Assembly (NCBI GenBank): GCA_023014485.1 | Contig: JAJOZX010006162.1 | Span: forward strand, 182,001-246,000 | DNA length: 64,000 nucleotides | Origin: Bathynomus jamesi | Taxonomy: Eukaryota; Arthropoda; Malacostraca; Isopoda; Cirolanidae | Direction: 5' to 3' | In this document: in pieces, positions 47,311 through 59,200 of the stretch | Layout of the letters: the number at the start of each line of letters is the position of its first letter | Position numbering within the stretch: position 1 is the first letter of the stretch | Position numbers and translations under genes: made by a program | The notes under the pieces: generated by a model | Seen by the model: only the letters and a program-made list of their open reading frames with translations | Told to the model about the DNA's origin: nothing | The model's database searches: none

Positions 47311-50300
47311 ATGATTGTGAAATTAATTTTAATTTTGGCCTCATTTTGTTTTGGGGTGAAAGGTGGTGTATTGTTTGACTCGAAGGAAACCATCAACAGT
47401 TGTGTGGTAAGTACATTTCCTATCTACCATAAAAACTATAACCATGAGATTAGTTTTTATTAATGATGAAATAGGTAAATGTATTATTGTTGAATTAAGA
47501 AAGAAAGTATAAATATTTTTTGTTCACAACGCTTTGTTTACCCGATAATATTTTAGGAATAGATACACATACAGATAGACATACAGATATATAAATAGAT
47601 AGGTAGACTATAACAAACAATCAATAAATAAAGAAAGATTTTCATGAAAATAACGAAATATTTTTAATAAAAACTATTCAATATATTCAAGTTTTTCAAT
47701 CGCGAATATTAATCTTACAATATTGTGTTAAATATAATATAATAATTTAGTCATTGGTGCGCTATCTTTTTTAATATTATTATTATTATTACTGTTATTA
47801 TTATTATTATTATTATTATTATCACTACTATTACTATTTTTATCGACACTGAACAAACGGTGGCGAATATAGAGTGTTAAGTGCGAGTTGTAGGTCCTGT
47901 GTGGGTATGTGGGTATGTGGGTGCAGTCTACTTATTTTCATTATTTTATTAATCAACTTTTAATTTTTTCAAATTTCAAAATCTTCATTTTTAAAATAAA
48001 TATTAAAATATTACAATTTGTGTCCTGTTAAACTGTAAAGTTGTTTCATACATAAAAAACATCGTTTTAAATTATAATTGTTCCATTTGAAAGGATTTTG
48101 AGGCGATTTCTTGATAAATTGAATTGTCCATTTTTCAAATGTTGACAAATTTGGTATAAATTATCTTTTGAAAGTGAATATAATTGATTCAAAATTGATT
48201 CTGAAAGGAAATATTTTACAACGGCTTCTAATCTAAGATCGTTTCATAATCAATTCAGAAAAAGAAACGAATAATTTTGAAGAAACGTTGGTCTGTATGG
48301 AGCAATTTAGCTTTTCACTGTGCAATAATATAATGACCAATTGTTCACGGGACTTTTTATTTTATTTAATTTGGCCTTTAAGCATTAGTGTTTAATGCTC
48401 CCAAATTAGTTAAAAATAGGATAAAATATATAATATATATTTTGATTTCTATGATCATTGAAGTGCATTCTTAAAAGATGTAAAACTATTAAAGATCAAA
48501 GATGTAATGAAAGTGGCACATTTTATTTTCATTTACAAATATAAGAACAAAATCATTAACTTACATTGGATAAGTGCTGATATAAAAAAACATTTCGTTT
48601 AAAAACAAGTTGAAATCTCAATTAATAATGGAATACTAATAAAGATCGATAATAATTAAATGTACATTTCTCTATTATTCATTTCTCCTGTCTAAATTCA
48701 TTCCTTTGGATTGTATTAGTATCATTTCTACAATAATGACTTTGTTTTTATAGGTTTCATATCTATAGCAATAACTTAAGATTGACTTGTACTGTATTTC
48801 TACTATTAGTTTCTTTGTACATTAATCATAATTTAATCATGATATATATCATATAATTTATCTCTTAGTAATTTGAGAGCTCAGTAAAGCCGAAAAATTA
48901 AGGAGAAAATTATATAAAATAAATAGTCCATTTGACAGTATTATATTATTTGTACTAAACTATTATTGTAACAACAGAAATATTCTAATTTTTATTTTAC
49001 AAATACATTTATTTAATAAATTATTTTAGAAATATATTTATATAAATAAAAGTAAATAAAAAGATATTTTCACACTGACTTCACACTGACGTCATACTGA
49101 CTTCACAATTTCGTTGTCCTGTCTGTCTCCGTACTGTAGACACCATGTACTTACTATTAGGGGATTCTTTGTTTCAACTTTTTACTCTTGCGCGTTAACA
49201 TTTTCATTGCTGCGTTCTTTTCTATTGTTTTATTTACCGAATAATTGACCCCTCAACTAGTGAGGGTTCAATTATTCGGGCATTAAAACTATAGAAAAGA
49301 ACGCAGCAATGGAACTCTTAAACTTCTCATCCGAACCCATTGTTTCAAGATTTGTAAAGCTTAAGATTTTCATGGCTGTGTTCCTTTCTATAGTTTTATT
49401 GACTGAATAACTACGCATTTGATCCAAAAATCCCGCGTCAAAATCCCGCGTTCAAAATCCACGTTCAAAATGTCCCGCAAAAAGTATTTTTTAAGCAAAT
49501 TTTTTAGGGATGAATTGATTTAGAATTTCAATATTATGTATAATAATTTCAATTTATTCACGATGTTTAATTGTTAAATATTAATGTAATAAAATTTTTC
49601 TAATTTTCTTTGTTGTAACCATTGAAGAAGTTTAGTTTCAATTTGAAAAAAAAATTTGGTCTTAAAAAAATACCTCAGAAATTTTTTGTTCCGCATGGGC
49701 ATTTGAAAAATGTGGCAACCCTATGAATAACTGACACCCCAGTAATTGGTGGTGGTGCGGCCCCCCAGGTACTGAGGCCGAAGGTCCCAGCACCGCAGGT
49801 CTGGCTAAATGGGGCCGTAGGACCCACTTTAGCTTGTATATTGTTAATCATAACTACCTTTTAACTGATGTTTTATCTTTAATTAAACTGAGATTCCAGT
49901 AAAGCCAAATGCTTAAAAGACAAATTAAATAAAATAAATAGTCTAAGAATTACTTATTTTATGTTAAAGAATCATTTCTTCCTTCATCCATTCAAAGACT
50001 AATGTGAAATGTTTAATGAAATATCTAATCAATTTTCTAACACTAAACTCTCTAATGTATGAAAGCTGAGATAGTTTAAGTTTTACTTCAAATTTAAATT
50101 GATATGAAGAAGTGCTCACAACATTACTCTCTCCAAACATTTAACTTTGTTTATGTTCATTATTTCTTGTAATTGACTTTTTATCCTTATCAAATCGCAT
50201 CCTATATAATTCACTTCATAAGACCCATTTATCATTTTAAATAACTGAATTAGTCCAACTCTAAGTCTATGTTTTGTAATGAATACATATCTGATTCAGC

Positions 50301-52435
50301 TCAGCTAGGATTACCATACGTCCGGTTTTTCCCGGACATGTACGGGATCACCTGAAGATCAGGGCCCCCAGCCTTCTTTAGTTAGCTTTATAAGGCTAAC
50401 TAACGAAAATATCACGACCTAACCTAACCAATCGTCAAGTGCGTACAGTTGACCTAACGACTAGTTAGGTTAGGTCGTGATGTTTTCGTTAGTTAGCCTT
50501 ATAAAGCTAACTAAAGATGGCTGTGGGCCCTGATCTTCAGGTGATCCCATGTCCAGAAAATGTGAATATTTATAACATTGATTTTTGAGGCCATAACACT
50601 TGTTCTTATTTATAGATACACAATATAGACGACATGTTGAGTATACAGTATATATAACACATTAATACAACATGAGTTGGTAGATACCCATACAGATACA
50701 CCTAGGGTTGCCAGACGTCCCGCATTCTGCGGGACATTCCTGCATTTGATAAAAAAATCAAGCATTATTAATAGGCTGACCATATTTCCTTGAGACAAAA
50801 ACGGGACATTGGGATGGCAAAAAAGGGACGGGGTTATGTAATATTCTGTATTCATGAAAAAGTAAGTACATAAACATATTGAGCTTACAATTATTCTTCA
50901 GTGACAGATACAAATATTTAGGTGGACGTAGTACTGTCCCGTTCAAAACGGTACGTATGGTCAGCCTAATTATTAAGCATTGTTTTAATATAATTTTTCT
51001 AATTTTGTATGTTGTAACCGTTGAAGAAATCTAGTTTCAATTTAAAAAAAGTATGGTAACCCGAGCTCAGCTTTCTCATAAGTTTTAATTTGAATTTTTT
51101 TAATCATTTTGGTTGGTCTAGCCTCAACTTCTCCTAATTTATCAATGTCTTTTCTCGAGTACATGCTGTCAAACTTAGAGACTTAACTTAGACTTAGTCT
51201 ACAGTGTAACAAGAGTCCGAGGCCTAAGGCTAGGCTCTTGGCTACAGGTTATACTTCTTAATCTTAGACCTATCCTAATAAGGGAAGTTAATAAATACGT
51301 GGAACAAACTTACAAATCCTAATCCTTCATAGAATAAATGCACAAATATAATAATTTTATCCTCTTTTCCAGATAGCCTATAAATACAATAAAAAAAGTG
51401 AAATGTCGAGTTGAAGTTTCATATATACTACTCCCATTTAGACTGCATCTTTTCTAATTTATTTGTGTTTCCTCCTTACATGCAGACTCTTTCAATTCCT
51501 GAAGAAGATTTTAAACTTCTTCGCAAGATTTCTGGTCGTTTGGACACGTTCCTTGAGAGAAATCTCGAAGCAGGTCACCAAAATCTCAAGAAAGGTAAGA
51601 ATCACATTTTTAGCAACGATTTGTTTCCACAAAATCTTAAACTCTCAATATTCAAATAAATGATTTTCACTATCTTGATCGTATTTAAGCAAAACAATTT
51701 ATATTTGTAAACTTCTGATATTAATTTAGAGTTTATGATTAAAATTACATTTAATTTGAACCACAAACTGTTGTTAATATTTTGGAGAAAGTCACCTAAA
51801 TTAAACTTTTAACTTTATAACATCTTAAAAGCAGATTTAAAGACAAAAGTGAGTAAATTTAATTGACTTTTAAACAGATTTTTTCTTAATTTCCACAATG
51901 ACAAAATATAAAGAGAAAATGTTTTCCTATTAAATTCTTTAAGAACATTATGAAACTTAGATTTTAAAAACAATATTAAAAAATAACTGCGTATCCTGCA
52001 AAGAAAGATATGTAGAATACAGAGTGTTGATAAATTATGTTAAAAATTAAACCCTTTTAAAATATTATTAAGTTTTTACAGTGATTTTATTTGCTGCATT
52101 TGAAAGAACATCTCTCATAGTTTTTTCTAACATGACGAAAATTGCCGATATTTCGGACCTGAAGATCAGGATTACTGATGCCATTATGACCTTTAAATAA
52201 AGGAATGAGGAATATTTTGAAATTAGATTATTTAAAATTTAGAGTTGGGAATAGAATGAGGTTTTGACCCCCTTTCGGAGAAGTCATATGTAAATCTTGA
52301 AGGATTTTAGTTAACAATTAACTGAAAATTTATTTGTGAAAAGTCTACTTTTAAATGGAATTTAAGTCAATAATTAGACAGATTAACGGAATTTGAATGC
52401 ATATAATATAAAATTATATTAACTTTTATATACAC

Positions 52436-52475
<40 letters not shown>

Positions 52476-53256
52476 GGGAGTTAAAAAGGGGAAAATTTGA
52501 GTTACTAATATATTATTTATCATTCATTAATTTACCATTGATTAAGTTATTAATTATTTAGATATAAAGAGAGAATGCATTAAATTCACTGAATTATAAT
52601 AGGTGGGTTTTAGTAAGAATTGTGGGTAGAGCGGCATCAAGGCTGCTCCGGAAATTAGAATGGTGACACCTCACAATGTTGGAGACTTCTGCTTCATTTA
52701 CAAAATAATTAAAAATAATTTTAAAATCTTGGACATTCGAATATAAATAATTTATTAAATAAATATATAAAGAGAGAATAGACAGTAGATAGATAGATAA
52801 AAAGATAAATGGGTGGATAAATAAATTTAAAAAATCTTACAAATTTGTAAGATGAGATACGAAGGTAAAATTATTAATTGATCAATTAATGTAAGTGATC
52901 AATAGATAATAATAAGTAAGTTATCCACGTGTTAATCTAAAGTGTTTACTTAAAAAGATTAATATTGGAATTAAATGTAAATTTAACAAAATATTAAAAG
53001 ATAAATTAACAAAGTGAAATTAAGTATGAATAAAGTTAATTACTTAAACAATCAATAATTACATATTAAAGTCAATAAAATGAAAGAATAAATTAAACTT
53101 AGAATAAATGATGAATACGATTCATTTACATAATATTAAAAAAAATATATTTATAACTGAAAATATATTACAAAAAAGGAATATTTTCATGATTATAGAC
53201 CGTGGTGTTATCCTAAAACATTATTGGCGTGCACTCAAATTCTTTACTGACTGCAT

Positions 53257-53297
<41 letters not shown>

Positions 53298-56200
53298 TGA
53301 GATTTACTTTAAACGCTTTAACTTCTTTATTGTGAAATAGCTCTCAGCAAAAATGAAATATCCACTTCGAGAACTTTCAACTCGTCTTCAGGGAATTATC
53401 CCATTCAATTGCGTGATTATTGCTACATACATTAGTAAATATGGTGTTAGATGCTTCGGCTTTGCGAATACACTATTTATGCGCCATGTTTCTGTTAGCG
53501 AAAGTTTTGCCTGTTTCACCAATATATACTAAATTACAATAATTACATTTAATAGAATAAATACATAGAGTGACATTCACAGAGTTATTACGAATGAATA
53601 AACTCTTGATCGAATTAATGTAAAGTAAACATAACATTAATTCTCACGTCTCAAATGACGCGAGTGAAGTGAGTCAAATTGTTATCATATGGCAAACACA
53701 ATATGTTATTAAATACTTTCTTATCTTTCTTACTTTTATAAAAAGATTTCTTATCTTTATTTAAAGAATTGTCCAAGAAATAATTCGGATAACATAATTT
53801 GCTTCTACTTTAAAACAAATTAAATTCACTATGTTTTAATGTAGACTCATTATTGTGAAAGGTTTTAGGACATAGAAATAAATATAATGTGAGGGATTCG
53901 ATCTTTGGTGAGAGTTTCTGATAAGAAATGTATATAAAGTGAGTGGACTCATCTGTATGTTCAGTTTCACTGAAGTAGAGTTAAAATATACACGTGTGAT
54001 TGCTCCGAAGGTCACCCAACTCCACCTGATGCCAGCGGTTGAGAGTAAATCAGTGCTGCACCGCCAATTTTCAATCTCCGATTGAGATTGGCTTAATGCT
54101 TTATTTTCAGCATTTATTGCCTGTTTATGTATTTATTATTACAATAAATTTTCATATTAAAAGACTTGGTTTATAAATAATAATTAAAAGGAATGAAGAC
54201 AGTGCGGTATTTCCTGCAATCATTTGCAAACTATTTGGAGATTTTGAAGGCCAAATTGCTGTAAAATTCTTGTAGTTTTACTTTTATAAAACACGTTTCT
54301 ATTCTTTCCACGTTTCCATCAAAAGCTTCTTACTGTCCTACTTCTTTCCTAGATTGCATTTGGATGAAATGAGAGAGTGAAAACTCCGGAATGGACAACT
54401 CCTAAAAAATTATTTCAATTAATTCTTTACGTTGAAGTGAGATTTTAACTGTACAAAAAAAGTTTGAATCCATCATTGTTTCTTTCCCTTTGTAACAATT
54501 ATGTTTCATGTTCCCAACATTAGACATTATTCAGTCTTTTTATTTTATTCTATCATAAAATTATGTTTGCTACATTCCATTATATATTTATAAATCATTT
54601 TTTGTAACTTTCGTTAAAAATCTTTTACATAATTGTTATAAACGATATAATATCTTCATTAAGTTATAAGAACTTTCCTCCATTAATGACCTGAGGAGTG
54701 TAAAAAATGGCATATTGGACGAAAGTGATGAGCTTACTGACTTTTGTAGTTTTTACTTTTTCAGGAATTCGTATGAAAAGACTGTAAACAAATATTGGTG
54801 GATTATCTAAGTCAAAGTTGATTTGGTATAAACCTAAACTGTAATGGGGTAAATAGGACTTACAATCTCTTATTAATTACAATTAAATTTATTTAAATTT
54901 ATTCAGTTAAAGTTTAGATACATTAAAATTTTATTTTATTTCAGTTTTATCCGCATTTGGCGTCGACAAAGATGTAGTGGTGAAGGTGGATCCAGAAGCC
55001 CCACTTGAAAACGTCCTTCTGCAACACCAATTGACTTTGCATCAGGATATGAAACGCATGTTTTTGGAAATAAAGAATCTCTTCCTCGGATTAAGATCCC
55101 CAAACTTTATTCCGAAAGCAAACTAGTAATTCTATTTTCATCATCAAATTCCTTAAGAATGAAAACAGAAGATAAGATTAAGAATATATTTGTGATTTTT
55201 ATATGAAATTCAATCTTAATTGAAATCTCCATTTTGAACGTTCATTCTGAATAACTTTTATGACGAATTTAATATTTCTCATTTTAATTCGTCAATAGTT
55301 CTTAAAATGGTTAGATCAGGGGTTCTTAACCTTTTTAGGCTGTAATCCAAATTCTGTTCCCAAGGCTAGCTCGGCGACCAATGCCTTCAAACATGTCACT
55401 CGTAATAGATAATAAAATAAATAATAATGGTAAAATGATTAGCGTTAACATAAGTAAATGATAAATGACAATTTAATAACCCAAGTTTGCGTCGCGACTC
55501 AGAGGTTAAGAACCCCTGGGTTAGATATTAATATTATTTCGTGATGAACTATTTGTGAATGGAAATTTTTAGGTTTTCATTTTTCATTATTGCAGGTATT
55601 TATTTTTACTTCATGCTTCTCCTTACATTATAAAAGGCTTATTTTTTCATTATTCATTATCATTAATCATTTTAATTCAAGTACAAGTCGGCGCAAAATA
55701 TAAAAATGTACATTTAATTCATAATTATTGTAAATACGTTAATAATATATATACTGTATATACTGTATATATGTTGGGGTAAATGTGATAAATTGGTAAT
55801 TATGCATAATTACCGGTAAATATGCATAATCGAAAATATCATGACTTAACCTAACCAATTGTCAATGGCGTACAGTTGACCTAACCAGGCATTCAAGGCA
55901 TTCAATTCAATTGACCTAACAGGGCATTCAAGGTTAGGTCAATTGAATGCCCGGTTAGGTCAACTGTACGCCCTTGACAATTGGTTAGGTTAAGTCATGA
56001 TATTTTCAATTATGCATATTTACAGGTAATTATGCATAATTACCAATTTATCACATTTACCCCAACATATATATTATATACTGTATATTTCTGTCCTTAC
56101 ACACCCCATTTAAAGAGATTCCTCTGCCGAGCGGTGCCCCCCATAGTACTGTGAGGTATTCAAAAACTCATGATCTTCACTTGCCCTACAAACACCTTTA

Positions 56201-59200
56201 AATGGGAGACTCAAAATGGGTGCACACACATTTCTACATTACTGTACAGTCTTTACAGCCACACCTACACTTTTCCTCCTAAGTATATATATTGTAATGT
56301 ATATGGTTGTAAATTTTGACTTGGTCCGCAATCGATATGGACCGTGACTTATTTTTCGTTGGCAAGGTACTAGTATTGATGGATACCGTAATAAAATTGA
56401 CTGGATTCTTTGGATCTGATATATTTGCATGTCGGTTATAAATAGATATAGAGTGTAACATATTTGTGGAGAGTAGTCTATTATGACTTGATCCTCTGGA
56501 TCCAGAGACTATATTTAGTTTTAAATCGATAATTAATTAGTTTTAAATCGATAATTAATTAGTTTTAAATTGATAATTATTAAGTTTTGCAAAAATTGGT
56601 CGTTGCCAATGTGCAGACAGTTGTTGCGTGGATTTCTTGTGTTCTTGTGGTTCGGGGCCCACGTGAGATTGTAGATCCCCTCCGCCACCACGGAGGACAT
56701 ACACAATACACAATTACGAACACAATTAGGTAGACCAGCCATGAGTGATTCCTGGGGTCTTTGTTGGTCTGGAACATTATAACATTATAACATTATATAT
56801 ATTTTTTTCAACAGCGATCTTTTCAGCTTCGGTTCTTTTGGAAGCTCAATTTCAAAAATATCAACATTGAAACCTAATTTAAAATCGATAATCCAAGACA
56901 AAACTAACTCAAGGTTGGTCACATTCTTTTTATATATGTTTTTAATATTAATTACCAATATATATCACTTCGAGCCATCGATGTTACTAAAACCATAAAT
57001 AAAATATTACTTTTCCGTCACCAATTTAGTTAATTTAATAATGAAATTTATTTTAATTGTATTTACATTATATTAGTTAAGCTCATATATTGATTTCTCA
57101 TTTGATTCAGTCAGAAGACATCAGGAGGATGGGGTATCTCACCCTACTTCGGCGATCGACATTTCTACATGCCCACAGATTCAACGTTTCGGTTAGTTTA
57201 AGTTTAAACAAGAGTAACTCAATTTTACGATCATCAAGTTCTAAAGCTTAATTCCTCATTAGGAAAAATAACACATAATTATTTTACTTTTGTAAAATAA
57301 TAATGGCGGACACACGAGACGAACTACATCTCATTCCATAATAAAAAAAATTCCTTTTCTTTGTTTTCAGCGAAGATTTAATAATTTTAATCTTAAAATT
57401 AATCAAAGAATAAAATATATTTTGTGAAATTTTAATACTTTTTATGTATACATTCCTCTCATTTGTTCTTTCTAAGACCTACTGATTGCTCCGAAATTCT
57501 CGTCGCAGGAGATACGATAAGCGGAATTTACCAGATTTATCCATTCAGGTAAAACAGTGACTTTCAATGGCATTAATATCACCTTTATTCATTTCATTAA
57601 ATTTTTTATTTCATTTTTTATGCCTATCGAGGGATTTAGATGTTTTACTATTGAGCCCTTAAGTTCTCTTTAACGTTTTGATAACATCTTTTAATTAATT
57701 GGCCTCATCCATTCTGGGTGTGTTTCAATTACCAAAAACGAAATAATGCATTACATTTTCAATTTTTTTAAATGAATCAGTTGTTGAAAATCCGTGTTTA
57801 TAGTAAAGGAGATTCGACTATGACCTATTATTTGTTTCTAGATGTCAATGTAGCCGCCCTGTGGATGTATTTTGTGACATGGAAACTGACGGAGGTGGAT
57901 GGACTGTTTTCCTTTCCCGAGTCAATGTATCAAAGCCAATTAATTTCACTCGGAACTGGGCCGATTACAAGAAGGGGTTCGGAGTGCCAGGTGAAGAGCA
58001 TTGGTTAGGTAAGAACTGAGAGCTTCGTGGCTTTGTTCGTCTCATCGACTAGATTTAAATGGATTCATTGATTTTTCCCTCACCAGTTCTGAGAAGGGAA
58101 AGGAGAAGAGTAAACAGTCCGTTATACGTAATTTCTTTGAATTGGTCATTATTTTCTCAGTTGGTCTTATATACAGGGTGTCCCGTAAGTCTGGCATCAT
58201 TGGAGAAATTCATATTTTTCTATTTCTACAAACCATAATTCATATTTTTCTCTTTCTGCAGGCCATAATGTCTGTGAGCAAGGAAGAACGAATCCAGATA
58301 ATTCTACTTATAAGAAATCGGAGTCAGAGAATTTAACAGGCTGCATCCAGACCGCGAGCCAATAACACGGAGTTGTGTAAGCAGACTTGTTGCAAAGTTT
58401 AAGGAAACAGGATGCATAAAAGATAAACCACGCAGTGGACCTTCAAGGAGGTCCACTGACGATGATACAGCGACTGCTATCCTGGCTCATTTTAACAGAA
58501 GTCCCAATAAGTCTCTTCGGCGATTGTCCGCCGAGAGAGGAGTGTCGAAAAGTAGCATCTTCGCATTCTTCAGGCTCACAAATGGCATCCATATAAACTT
58601 CAGATCCTACAGAAATTAAGCGAAGATGATCCCGACCGGCGGATGGAATTTTGTGAATGGGCTACGGAACAATATGCGCGGGATGCCAATTTCCCGTCCA
58701 CCATTCTGTTCAGTGACGAGGCTGTTTTTCATGGAAATGGTGAGGTAAATCGACAGAACACCCGCTACTGGTCTCAAAAGAACCCTCACTGGTATACTCT
58801 TCGAAGGAACAAGGTGCATCTCGGGTGATGGTATGGTGTGGCATTTGGAAGGATCACATCATCGCCCCCTCTTTTTCGATGAACATGTCACTGGAGGCAC
58901 CTACCTACGTATGCTCAAGGAAGAAGCATTTCCCAGTGTCTTGAACGAAGAAGGAAATTTCCCAACATGGTTCCAGCAAGACGGCGCTCCTGCACATTAT
59001 AGCACCCAAGTAAGGGAATACCTGTACCAACAATTCCCTGGTCATTAGATGGACGTCGATGGCCTGTGGAATGGCCAGCTAGAAGCCCGGATCTCACGCC
59101 ACTAGATTTTTATCTCTGGGGCCACTTGAAAGCGCTGGTATACGCAGAGAAAATTAGGAGTGTTGAACATTTGCGGCAGCGCAATATTGGGGTATGTAAC

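Larger units (their letters stand above)
47407..50305. other. Intron 1 sequence of right FReD gene
   Basis: Mirrors the left arm down to about 33850. Holds dispersed units at 48350-48410 (plus), 48875-48930 and 49880-49945 (minus), a TAT/ATT repeat at 47776-47822, and the two small elements listed at 49204 and 49413. Confidence 0.6.
50306..51063. mobile_element. Composite hAT-like element
   Basis: Ends TAGGATTACCATACG and, inverted, CGGGTTACCATAC. Flanks AGCTCAGC at 50298-50305 and 51064-51071 are a perfect 8 bp duplication; the left arm has a single site near 33495. It carries a core foldback (50340-50550), a second internal terminus TAGGGTTGCCAGACGTCCCG near 50706, and the MITE at 50772. 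Confidence 0.8.

Noticed and set aside
55081..55130. Stop codon ending the FReD gene at exon 3
   Set aside because: The TAG lies across the donor site; the left copy reads AACAAG there, and all later exons are in phase.
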